From: Strix aluco
Lineage: Eukaryota; Chordata; Aves; Strigiformes; Strigidae
Direction of reading: 5' to 3'
DNA length: 64,000 nucleotides
Assembly (NCBI RefSeq): GCF_031877795.1
Contig: NC_133935.1
Coordinates: forward strand, 77,828,303-77,892,302
The position numbers and the translations under genes were made by a program. Below the pieces are notes generated by a model that had not been told where the DNA came from, did no database searches, and saw nothing but the letters and a program-made list of their open reading frames with translations. The first letter of the stretch is position 1. Each line of letters begins with the position of its first letter. Below are positions 38,401 through 50,231 of this stretch, one piece after another.

Positions 38401-41400
38401 TAACGTACTAAAACTTTGTCCTGAAACCTTAATCATTTATCAGAACCCATTGTGCTACACCAACTAGAAAAAAGATAAACCAACAATATCTGCCAAAGAT
38501 CTTCTGATCTGGCCTTTGATATCAAGTGGTTACCTCAAAGTTATACCTTTTATAAATGTATATTTTAAATGTTTCATACTAAACAGAGAACACCTTTGCT
38601 TTTACTGAACAGTCATTTCAAGTCCCAATGCATGGTCTTTCATAAATTTTGTGTTACCCTCCTTTGTCTGGACTACCACACAAAGCTGTCAAAGCTGTAC
38701 AGCTACCCACACATAGATCAGGGATACAATCAATCCCATCAAGATGTATACAGCTTTCTGGGCTGCTAATCACCCTCAAAGCTCCCACTGATATCCCTGG
38801 AGCTGATGGAAATCAGACACTCCCAGAATGGGCAAAAACTTGTAGAGTTGTTCTCTTTATTCTCAGGCATGGCAAACAAAAACAGTGTGCATATACAAAG
38901 TGAGAGCAAGTTATTCAAGGGGGTGATAAAGACTATTTTGTTATCCTTGATGAAAAAGAAAAAACAGCTGCCATTACTGAACCTGATCAGCTGGTTTGTA
39001 TCTGTGTTGGCTTCAGTGATTTTAATGAAACTACACAGATTAATGTCCAGTGAGAACCCATTTCCAAAATCACAAAGTTATTAAAAACAGGATGGATGAA
39101 CAAAATTACCTTTATAACTTTCTGCTGCAAAAAGTCTATCAGCTAAAATTATATTCCATGGTTTCCCAGTATTTTGGTTTGCCTTCTCGAGCAGAAAGAC
39201 CATTTTGGACATAAAGAATTCAGCTCAAGGTGAGTCTATGCTGCCTTATGTACATTGGACAGTAGCTTTTTAATTAAAATAAGGTTACTTGCAGAGCAAA
39301 TTCAGATGTTAATCTTCTAGATTTTAACGTGAAATACCACTGGCTTGGGGGAAGGGACTTTCACCCTTCCTTACAACCTTCAGCCATAGCTGTGCGAGTT
39401 CCTAGGTTTGCTAGAAATTAGATAATTTAAATACAGAATAGGAAACATCACAGTAATTCAAATACAGCTGTTAAACAGAACTTTAAGCTTTTTTTCACTA
39501 ATGTTCAAGTTGTATTAATTGAAACTTCCCCCAAGTATAAAGAGAATATAAATTATTGAGAAAATGAGTGTTCTAAATTGTTACAATTTTCAGTATTTTA
39601 CTACACTAACTCTGAAAAATTAGCTCTAAATTTCCATTTCTGCCTCAGTTGGCTTTACTCTGATAGATAAGTTAGTATCTCCCTCTAGTGGTTTTCTGAG
39701 TAATAATATTGATCAGAAACCCCTCCAGTGTACAAGGTCATGAATTCTATTCTCTTTAGATCAGCAGTACTCTTGCATATATGTCACTAGCACAGCAGTG
39801 CACACTCTCACAGCATTAAATGTAACGTAGTCTAAAATGCCAAGTCATTCGTTATGAACCCCAGAGTCTGCAGTAGGTCAACACACAGGACTCTATATAT
39901 CCATGTATTTCATTAGAAGAAAAAACCCACCTTCTGCTGTAATTTGGAAATTAGTATGTTTAAGTTGCAAAAAAATAAAAAGTAAAAATATTATTTTACT
40001 GAATTCATAGTTTTAATGCACACTATTAAGTTCCATCATTAACATTTGGGTTAATTTGAATGCAGTGAAAACGCCTTACTCTTCTCAGTAGAAACACTTA
40101 CACAGAGCACTCATCCTTGCTATCCGTAAGTACAGCTTTATTTTTACAGGTATTATAGTATCTTCTAATTACTTTGTACCTTTATTTACCTCTGTACAGG
40201 AAACTTTCTTCTGTTTCATTTTAACAGGGACAAGGGAAAAATGTTTTGAAGGGAATGACACTGACTCAGTTGGTACATGTGCAATCTCAAAGAGCCGACC
40301 ATATAAACCCAACAGGTTCCCGTGTCTTTGTATTTGCTATGGGAGAGGCCCTTGTGGTCTGTAATTGTGATTTATAAGGCTCCAGACAGGGTTTTTTTAT
40401 ATTTAATTTCCCTTAATATTGCAATAGTAATTTGCTCCAGATTGTTGCTTTTGGGACTCGCTTCATTCTGTTTTCTTTTGTATGCTTAGTAAGTAAAAAA
40501 GTCTGCTAATTTTTTAAGCCAAGAACAAAACAAAAAATTAGAGAAAGTAACTGACCATCCACACCACATGAAAACTTGCAGAAAAATGAAGATAGGAGCG
40601 GACGTCATGGCAGAGGCACGACTCGTTGTGCATATAGGCTGATCCTATTAATAACAGGCAAAGTAGCAAGTAGAGGAAAGGAAAGAAAACACAGAAAAAA
40701 AGACATACAAGATGAGATATCATGCAGATTGCTGGCAGTTAGCAGAGTTAATGTGAAAGCATCCACCCAAGAGCAAGAGATTCACAGCAAATTTTGCAAA
40801 TAAACTTAACCAAAACAATCCACTGTTACAAAACACATGACTTACACACTGAATAGCACATCAAGCTAGTGAGCAAGAGTTGTACTTTCACACACAATCA
40901 CATCAGGAGGATTTAGAATATTTACAATGGCCAAATCGCTTTTGGATGGTTTTTCAACTTTTTTAAACCTTTGTTGGACAGTAAGAAGACTTCCTTTTTA
41001 AAATAAAATTTGGTTATTAGAAAAATGCATTGGATATTAACTGCCTGGACTTTTTTAACACTACTGACATCTCAGTAATTGTGCCTCATTAAGGAAAAGC
41101 AGAGAATATACTAGAACAAAATTTGTTCCAGCACATACAGCAGTTATAGGCAACTAATAGCACTAGTTTTGGTCAATATTTGCCTTGCAGAAATGAGATG
41201 AGGCATTAAAGATACATTTTTAAAATATTTATTTTATATAATGGCAGGTACTTCCCCATTCAGTAGTTTTTGTCTTGAAATCTATTCTGAACAACTTGAA
41301 TCCAACATATTGTCTTTCATACAGTATTTTGAAAAGACAGACAGAATATTCAAAATTATTTATATATGTAACAGTTATAATTTTTCTCCTTCAAATCTGT

Positions 41401-41957
41401 AATGTATACGGCATAGGGAGTACTAAACAGCATAGTTTTGCTGGTATCAGTAAAGTGAATGCACTTTTATACCTGTTAAGAATGTGACCTAAGGTCAATA
41501 CACATTTGCAGAATTTCTAAGAGGAATGACACCTTAAACAAGATAAAATGTTTCTGAACATTTAACAACACCTTTAAATAATATTTGGAAACACTAATGT
41601 GAAAATACTACTTCTAAGCCAGAATTATCATCTATTTGTGAAAGCCATAGAACTGGATTTCACAGCACCGTACAGAGACCGTCAGTTTTATGTTTGCTGA
41701 TGGTTTTTTATAGTGGGAATCATGTGTGAAAGTAAAATGGTTATAGGAAAGGCAGATAAGAAAGCAGCCGTTAATTTTATGTTAATCATGAGATACTTGA
41801 AATAGAATGGCTATGGTCTAGAGTGAATAGTATGTTTAGTGATAGATAGTTTACCAGGCACCAAGGTATATTTAAACATAGTTTTCACTGCTCTTCTAAA
41901 ATCAACTCTACAGTTGTTTTTAATGGTAGTCGTAAAGTCTTACAAGTTCAATTTTAC

Positions 41958-42046
41958 CTGTTTGGCTTCATCAAAACAGACATCAGGACCCTTTCTGTAT
42001 CTAGGTTGTTTGACCATTTCACAAGGATTTGGCCCTTCATCTGTTT
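41958..42046 (-). CDS. CACNA2D1: CACNA2D1-like exon 13 of window (residues 342-371), delta
   Basis: An 89-bp exon with donor gtaaaa. It encodes [20 protein letters not shown] followed by DVCFDEAKQ, a strong family match. The acceptor is a tandem ccagag: only the second AG (exon starting AAACAG) keeps the frame with exon 12. The pyrimidine tract is poor. The exon is two residues longer around EKPETD than mammalian alpha-2/delta-1 as I recall it. Confidence 0.88.
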
Positions 42047-42199
42047 CTCTGGTTAAGGAGCATGACTGTTTTTCGTGCATCATACATTAACAGGATTAAC
42101 CTTCTGTTTTTACTTTCATGGGAGAGAAGTTTTATGCTAATTCAGATAGTACTGAAATAAACACAAATAGTCACAGTTCCTTGTTTAAATTAAAGAAAA

Positions 42200-42216
42200 C
42201 CAACCCAACCCAACCC
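42200..42216. repeat. (CAACC)3 short repeat
   Basis: Three pentamer units, about 150 bp upstream (pre-mRNA sense) of exon 13. Confidence 0.8.
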
Positions 42217-44419
42217 TCCAGATAAATCGAAATCAAATGTCCTTTTTTTTACACTGCTTCAATCAAGAAAATAAACATCCTGCATGACTTTTTAGAACCA
42301 GTACTTCCAGAACTGTACACAAAACAAAAATAAAAGCTGGGGGTTTTTAAGATTTTCTGTATTACTTTTACCACCATTGCATAAATTTTACAGAAAATAT
42401 TTAATAAAGTAGTAAACTTTCAATGGTGCTGATTGGTTATAGCATATGTTACCACTGATTTATTCTGCCAAAATGAAGATACGCAGTAAAAGTGAGGAAG
42501 CCTGTTTGCAAAAGTAATGTTATATACAGGCTGAAAATTGGAGTGAAGGCCTATAAAAACTACTGGTTTTATTATGCGTACACCTATATTACCTCAAATA
42601 CCATAGACAAGATCATCCCACTGTAGACTTTGATAGTAAATGACAGAAGACCTAATCAGACCTCATTAGCATTTCAGTGATGAAGGAAGGCAGAGAAAAT
42701 GCTGTCCAAACTAACAGCAGAACAGCAGGATAGAAACGGGAACAGTGACATGTTATTAAATAGCTAAGTGTAAACATGAGGTAATGCTTTAACTTATGTC
42801 TCTGAAATCTGTAATGGCTGATATTTAAGTGTAAATACTATACTTCCCATTTACCACAGGCTAACAAGGGACACGAGTAATTGCATCATACTTGAAAGGC
42901 ATGGATATGGTAAACTGCAAAACTGTCTTCTGTTGAAACCTGCTTATAGTACCATTCAGTATGTTAAGCTTTTTTTATTCCATTGTTGGTAGTACACACA
43001 TTAAAGCTAAGCTAGAGAGAGTTTTTAAAAAATTGAGCACCAGAACTTTACTTAGTAGCTCTAACTTATACTTGAAGCAATTCTATTCATGTGCTACTGT
43101 GGTGTATTACAGAAGCTTCATTGCAATGAGTGGAGATGCCCAATGGAAGAGAAGGCAAGAGGATGGGGAATTTAGTTCTACAGATCTACATCTGTCTTCA
43201 TTCAGATGTTATCAGACTCACACCCCCTTTCCTCTGCTGGGGCCCAGCTGAAAGGGAAGTCAAAACGTAGAAATATTCTAAAAGACCATGTGCACAAGCA
43301 AAGCTGTACCAGCCAGAAGGAAGCAGAGCTTAATAATAACCATCTGAATAGCACCCAAAGGCCATTCTGTCTGCTTGTGTGATGTTATGCTACATCTGCA
43401 TTTCACAATGTACCTTAGTTATAGAAGAGAGAATAGCTTAGTGCTGCATAGTTGGAACAAAAATAAAATAGTTCATTTAGTCAATATATGCCCACCCAGC
43501 TGCTCTAGCTGCCATTTGAGGTCATTTATTGCTTTCCAGAATGTTTGGGCCCCACAGGGAAATGCAAGTCATGTGCCCATTTCCCATCAAATGTGCTTCA
43601 TTCTCTATAGCGAGTGCTGTCTATAAATTCAGACAGTGGCAACAGTTAATCAAACTGTCATGGACTGGAGCCAATTAGAATATTAGGCTGTGTTTACATA
43701 GTTCTGTGATGACATAGATATTGCTTCTACCTCAATGTAACTTCCTTTTCAGCCAAAGTGTGGATGGAATTCCAGTTTTATTAATGTGGCAATGAATGCA
43801 TTGTTTGTGCCAAAGAAACAGAGTCATCTCTACCACCATCTGGTTTTCTTTCAGGAATGGGAGATGCTGTCTCAACTAACTTCCTGATATGGACAAAGGT
43901 ACTACTAATTGTTTTCCATATTCTAATAATCCAAATTATGATTTAATATCTCTGGCATGCTATCCTCAAGCATATATAGCAAAGAGAAATTTAGGTGAAT
44001 TTCTCTTGGTCTAGAACGTGTGTATGTTGTTTTTATGTATTTTTCATCACCATCACCTACACATATCTACTGGAGTGAAAAGGCTAAAGGCATAGAGATT
44101 GACATGAAGGACGTTGTAAATTAGAACAACCTTTCACATGCTTTTAATTTTAATGTATGTGTTGCAAGGACTCCGCTTAGTATGTATGCCACCTATGTCT
44201 CCAGACAGCTTTGAAGAAATTCTATGCTAGCAGCTGGATAAACTGTAGCCTTTGATGGTTAAAGCACTTTCCACAAGAAGCAAGCAGTTCTTATTGACAC
44301 TACGCACACACTAAAGTACCTCCATCACTTCACTTCAGTGTTGCAGGCATCAGTGCAGCATCACAACTTTTCATGACACTCTTATCTTGGTATTGCTTTT
44401 TTAAAATTTCTTTAGACAG

Positions 44420-45010
44420 ACCTACCCTTGTCTTTTCTGAAGGCTGAACAAACACAGGACTCTCAGGCTCCTCTTGCCTGTCCTGTGGTCCAGATGTCAA
44501 CTACCTTGGTGGCCCTTCACTGGACTTCCTCCAGGATGTCAGTGTGGTACTGGGGAGCCCCTAACTGTACACAGCACTCCAGATGTGTTCTCACCAGTGC
44601 TGAAGAGATGAGATGGAGCAAATCTCCCAAGCTGTTGACTACACTGTTTCTAAGATACCCACGATGTGACTGGCCCTCTTTATTGCAATGCACAGTGCCA
44701 ATTGATGTTCAACTTCTTGTCCACCATGATCCTCAAGTCCTTTTCTGCAAAGCTGTTCACTCCACCACCAGCCTATCCAGCTGCATGTTGTTATTCTGTC
44801 CTGGATCCAAAACTTTGCATCTGCCTTTTGGAAATTTCATTAAGTTTCTGTGAGCCCATTTCTGTTTAGGTCCTCACAAATAGCAGCTTTGCTCTCTACC
44901 TCAATGACTTCTGCCTCAGATCATTTATGATATCATCCACAAATATCTGCTGCTTCAAGTACTCCAGTGGCAACCATGCTACTAATATGTATATAAACAG
45001 GCCATTTTTT
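44420..45010 (-). mobile_element. CR1 LINE fragment, sense to the host gene, old
   Basis: Read on the minus strand this is the C-terminal part of a CR1 ORF2: SALVRTHLECCVQLGAPQYH (compare the CR1 consensus pattern ALVRPHLEYCVQFWAPQYK) followed by a decayed (E)EVQ-RAT. Upstream (higher coordinates) are pieces matching the CR1 segment between RT motif C and that block. It is more diverged than the other two CR1 copies and its 3' terminus is missing. It lies about 74 bp from exon 12, just downstream of that exon's donor. Edges are approximate. Confidence 0.8.
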
Positions 45011-45083
45011 TCCCCAATATATTACAGTATATCATAGCCAAAAATCAATCCACACTACTAAATAACATGATTTTAAAGGATAC

Positions 45084-45196
45084 CCGGCTTCTCCGCTTGC
45101 ATCAGTGGCTTTGGGTCACAGGAGCGGCACAGCAGTTGGCTGTCACTAATAATGAATACTAGATTGGTGTTTGAAATCTTCTCTGCATGATAAAGT
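45084..45196 (-). CDS. CACNA2D1: CACNA2D1-like exon 12 of window (residues 304-342), delta
   Basis: A 113-bp exon with acceptor ttttttccag and a weaker donor, gtatcc. It encodes LYHAEKISNTNLVFIISDSQ followed by LLCRSCDPKPLMQAEKP. NTNL(V/I)FI is conserved, but the following cysteine pair is CxxC (CRSC), whereas mammalian alpha-2/delta-1 as I recall it has CxC; CxxC is what I recall in alpha-2/delta-2. It is the most diverged exon of the set. Confidence 0.86.
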
Positions 45197-47253
45197 CTGG
45201 AAAAAAAGCCAACAAAAACCTATGTTTAAATGAAGCAAGGAAATCTGTATTTGAGAAGGACAAACAGTATTGGAATAAAAGTAATCCAACTTCACAAATT
45301 CAGTCTGCCTGCTACTGTTTATCTTTTCCATTAACAAACTGCAATAAACATTTATAACAAATTTTGTAATCTTTTTGACATTAGCATGGTTCCCTTTTTC
45401 AATTAGACTTATTAGCAGAAAAGACATAAAATGACTTTAACTGAGTTAATAGCTAGCTCTGTACTGCTACAAGAGTGGTTGTACTGAGAAATAAAATCAT
45501 TTCAGCATCAATCCCTAACAACACTGAGAAAACCCCCAACCACAAAACCAACCAAACAAAACCCCAACACACAAACCTGTCTGTAAGAAGGGTGAGAAAG
45601 AGGTTTAGAGTACCTATGCTGTGTATTGGATGTTTATTCGCTGTATTTTTATGTACATATAATTCCATAAAAGGCCTTTAAGTTTGTAGGGTCATTTTCA
45701 ATTTATAAATAATTGAATAGGCAGTATTATACCTTTGATCTATAAGCTAGATACTATACTTCATGCTTAGATACTAAAGGTAATGATATTTCTGGATTTT
45801 GCAAAGACCATTTTCATGTACAATTTAAATTTACTGGAAAGGAAGACAGACCTTCAAAAAGGCAGAGAAAAAAATCTTAATATTTCTCAGTCCTTAGTAA
45901 AATACATTCTACCTGTCAAAGAGAGGTAAAATCAGGACAGTCTAACAGGTTAATTGCTTTTAATGGATTCTAAATACATATTCATACACATATAAAATAA
46001 CAAGCAAGTTTTTTCATACACAAGGTTACCTCTCTATATAAGCAGAGTGGTAATATATAATTACTTAGGTGTGAATTGATCAGATTATTTCTTAAATTTC
46101 ACATATGATGAATTTATACCACTGATTGGGTAAAACAAGAGGACAAACCACCTGTTAATTAAATAACTGACATTACGATTAACATCTGGTTGTTTTAACC
46201 ATCTTAAATTGTCTTTTCATACTCATTCCCACACTGTGGCACTATTTTTGCAATATTAGCATAGTAATTTCTGTAGTCTTTCAGTAAATTGAACTAAAGA
46301 ACTCTTCTGAAAACTCTCCAGACTAAAAAAAAATAATTAAAAACCAAACCAAAAAACCCTACAAGAACCAAGAATAAAACCAAAAAACCCAGCTTAATGA
46401 GTTCTCTGCACAACCAGGTACCACACAAAGACATGCTGGCAATATGGAGAAGGAAGTATGGAAGTGGGAAAAAATGTCTACGTGTTTTGGCTATGTTCAC
46501 CATTCTCCAATGATGTCCTCTGTTTTCCTTCCTGGCTTGAAATACTGTCTTCAAAGAGTTTGAAAGCTGACTGTTAATTTTAATTTCTAAGACATTTTCA
46601 GAAAATCCTAATTTATGCAAACTTTAAACCCAGCAGGCTTCACTATGAAACACAGAACTTGGTCCAAGTTGCTATGTTTCTGAAGTAGTCAATTTTTTTA
46701 ACATAACGTTAAACATCATCTTGAATAAGCACACGGACCCTGAAGAGTAATACTTTTAATCACAAAACGAAACAGCATGGTTTGCTTAATAAGACCCACA
46801 GCTCTTAAATCATGAGCACTATTGACTAGAAGGTAAATTGGAAGATGAATTGCATAATCTTCTTGACCATCAAAAATTGCAATGCATAACTAGATTAAAG
46901 AAAATCATCTCCTTCTGAATATTTCAGAATACCTGTAAACTCACATAATAAATTAAAAGAAATCAAATTGCAACAGAGATAGAGATACAATTTTCATGGA
47001 GCATATACAGACTATAAAACAAAAATTAGACAAAAATATTTCTATAATTATTTAATTACAATTAAAATTCATTCTAGCCAAATACAAAGATAATGCAATT
47101 TATCATTCTACTTTCTATATACTTCTCTGTCTTGCTTAGGTAAGTTTGGTGTAATTAATCCAAAATGGATTTTTTCTTCTTATAATAGTGTCATTATCTT
47201 TTGTAGAATAAATGAATATCCAGAAGTTATTATTTATACTGAAGAAATTTTAC
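45197..47253 (-). other. Intron 11/12 (2.1 kb)
   Basis: Donor gtaaaa, acceptor ttttttccag. Apart from A/C-rich low-complexity stretches at 45,530-45,575 and 46,325-46,390 I see nothing in it. Confidence 0.85.
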
Positions 47254-47383
47254 CTGGAGCAGTTTATACAGTCTACAATCCCACCAAACGATTTATCATC
47301 ATTTTCAAAGAAATACTGAGTTTGCTCAGTGATACAGCTTGTTTTAGGCAGGGCAGCACTGAAATCATCATCTTCCATATCAG
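47254..47383 (-). CDS. CACNA2D1: CACNA2D1-like exon 11 of window (residues 261-304), start of delta
   Basis: A 130-bp exon, only 142 bp downstream of exon 10, with acceptor ttctgtcag and donor gtaaaa. It starts with a split Ala and then [20 protein letters not shown], and continues [20 protein letters not shown]. It supplies the N-terminus of delta; the predicted cleavage is between LEA and ADMEDDDF, where mammals have Val as the first residue. The sequon NCS spans the 3' end. Confidence 0.94.
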
Positions 47384-47525
47384 CTGACAGAAAGAAGAAA
47401 ATAAATAAATAACAATGACATTTTTAGGTCACAGACGCAATGGGGATATCCAAATATGGCCCCCAGCCTAGATTCTTACCTTCTACTTCACTCAAAGTTG
47501 ACTCTTTAACATTCTCTTGACTTAC

Positions 47526-47581
47526 CTGCTTCAAGGAAACGTGGAAAAGTCAAGCTCAAAAACAGCTGCTGTAAGATAGAC
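47526..47581 (-). CDS. CACNA2D1: CACNA2D1-like exon 10 of window (residues 242-261), end of alpha-2
   Basis: A 56-bp exon with acceptor gtgttcag and donor gtaagt, lying 6.6 kb downstream of exon 9 across the intron that holds the CR1/LTR nest. It encodes SILQQLFLSLTFPRFLEA. In mammals the alpha-2/delta precursor is cut immediately after the corresponding LEA, so the alpha-2 chain probably ends here. Confidence 0.92.
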
Positions 47582-50231
47582 CTGAACACAGAAAGACAAT
47601 ATATATTTGTTAAAGGCTCTTTGTATTTTAATGGATCCTTAAAAACTATTCAAATAAGGGTTATTAACAACAAAATCATCATGGCTTATTATGCTTTTGC
47701 CAGTTATCAAAGCTGTGTTTCTTTAAACCTTACAGTTTGACTCTGGTTTCCTTTTTGTATTTTCTTCCAGGTCTTCTTTCACACTAAACTTTTATTTTAC
47801 TGTTGAGATTTCCTATCGTTTGTGCCCATAACTCACATAATGGAAATGTTATCCATGCTATCCATGTCCTCCTTTTATACCTCTGTGGGAGGTGGAAGAG
47901 CTATGTTGGCGTTCCTCTAACACTTAAACCAACCAGAACTCCTTTTGAACACACTCAAGAAAAATGCTCCTGAATTAGATACTTTACACTGATTAAGGTT
48001 CATTAAACTGCTGAGAAGGAGATGAACACTGGAATATTACAAGTATATTATAAAAATAATTACTGTAGCAGTTGACTTCTAAAATCATCTCTTCCTGCTC
48101 TTGAGGTATGGAATATATTTTCATCCTAGGTGCTGCTGAAACACTTACACTTAAAGACCTCCATTTATTTCAAATTATTTTTCTTCACTATGATCATAGT
48201 TTTCCTATTTTATTTACTTAAAACAAGTACCAGCTTGCCACATACTTGGCTGCCTTCTCCTCTACCAACCTGTCAAAACAGGAATTGCAACAGTTATATT
48301 CCTTGACTCCTTGCTTCTACTTAAACCTTCCTAAGTTATAGTTTCCTGTCTTCATATTTTAGGTTTGCTTCTACCTACAAATATGATTTGATCTCTCTTC
48401 ATCTCATTCTGATCTAACACCTGTTCTGTAGAGAGAAGGAACTCTGTATAACTTTATTCAACCTCCAAGATTTTTTACTTTTCTCCTTATCCAGTGTGAT
48501 CCATGTGTAAAGAAACTGAATCTGCCTGTCACCTTTCCAGTGGAGGCATGGCCTGAAGGAGCTCTGGATTCACATCCACAGCTTTGTGCCTCGAATCATC
48601 AGATGGACAGTGCACCAACCATCACGGATGAGAAGAGACCTGATGCCATTCAACTGTGATGCAATTTGCTGCCAGAAAATAGTAATCCTTCGTAATGGCT
48701 TACCACAGAATTTACCGTGAACTGAGTGAAAAGGCAGCCTGGGAAAACTGTAAAATCTTAGGAGTTAAAGGAGCATGAAGGAGAAATGATACATACTCTC
48801 TTAACTAAATGCTGATGTATCCCATATAAATTTTGAAAATTATCACTCACACCTTTATCCCACATTGTTGCCTGAAACACTATAGTTTCCTTTAATAACC
48901 TGGTTTCTCTTATTTCCCTGCATTTGCTTTTGCCAGGTGCCTCACTGAATCCATTTTTTGGTCAGCCCTTTCCACTCTGCTTGCTTAATGGCCTTCGCTG
49001 CCTACTTCTGACCTAGATTCCATTAAAAACATGTCCATAGAAAGTACTTTCATGTGGTGCTTTCAAGTTAAACATCACACAAAATAAACCTCAGGTCTAA
49101 ATTGAGTCCAGACCACTGAGTCTGATTTGAACACTGATAAACTAAAGTTTCTCTGTTTGGGAAGAGCTCAAGTTTCTCTTCTGGATTATTGCCCATATCC
49201 AGTTTTTGAGGTTTGCTATTATCCTAGAAAACCGAGATTTTTGTTGTTGCTGTTAACAAAATGTAACCAACAATAAAAACCAACATACAATCTTCATAGT
49301 GCTATCTGTGAGAAAATTGTGTTTGTTCAGCTGCTATATATTTTAACTCTTAGCTTCATGAAACTTTAGAAAAAGGAACAGTCTCCAAGGGTGCTATTCA
49401 CACCAATGCAAAACTATCACATCAGTCCCAATTACTGATCCCAATGTGATGCTGGAGTAAGTAGCTGATAGGGGTGTCTATCTACATGGCTCTGAAAAAG
49501 GTAAAATTATTTCTGTGGCTATTATTAATAATGCACAAACCAAAGTCAAAAGAAAAGAAAGCTCATAAACGCACCTTTAGTTTTAAAATGTATCCAGTAT
49601 TCTGATTGTGAAAGATAAACCTAATTACTTGTGGAATCCTGCCTCTCTCAAGGTCAATCCCAAAAATCCACAACAGTTCAAATATACCAACTTTTCCCAT
49701 CAGCTATAGAAAATACTAGAACAATGACTATAGGATTATCCAAAATGTTTTATATGTATTTGCTTCCTTGAAATAGTTCGGTAGTGATTTTCACATCCCA
49801 TTTCAAAGAACCAACTAATAATTATCATAAGAGCTTTTAAATGAACTGTGTCATCAGATAACATACTGGTCATCTTGCAGTTCTGAAGCAAGACTTCTTT
49901 ACATTTTGTAGTAGAAAAGCTTCTTTGCTCACAAGCTAGTGGGGGTCATTGACAGAGCTTTCAACTAGACTTGAAAAAGTAAGGGGATAATATCAGGATT
50001 GCCCATGACAAGCTGTGGGATGACATGCAAAGGTTAGAGGGACAGAGTGCTAGAGAGGGTCCTCAGCCTGTTGCCCTGAGATGTGCTGGCTCATACTATC
50101 TATATTTCAGTTTACTACATAAAGTACACACCTGCTTCTCATATCTCCTCTATATTGTTCTGAACTGATTATGAAAAAAACCCAACTTTAAAACGTAATG
50201 GTACATAACAGAAGAAAAAAAATCTGTTTTA

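Larger units (their letters stand above)
33230..41957 (-). other. Intron 13/14 (8.7 kb)
   Basis: GT donor (gtaaaa) after exon 13 and cttgtcaacag acceptor before exon 14. It holds the ancient LINE relic and G-rich tract (34.6-36.0 kb). The rest is AT-rich with no further exon or repeat family recognised. Confidence 0.85.
42047..45083 (-). other. Intron 12/13 (3.0 kb)
   Basis: Starts with the weak donor gtatcc and ends with the tandem ccagag acceptor. It contains the sense CR1 fragment directly after the donor side; otherwise nothing recognised. Confidence 0.8.

Noticed and set aside
44428..44853. 141-codon open frame, plus strand
   Set aside because: It is the antisense of the CR1 fragment, whose real coding sense is the minus strand.
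49990..50110. Possible additional 5' piece of the CR1 (GGGTCCTCAGCCTGTTGCCC region)
   Set aside because: Slight resemblance to the CR1 region upstream of the endonuclease, but the 120 bp between it and the certain CR1 start is not CR1-like and I cannot confirm it without a consensus alignment.
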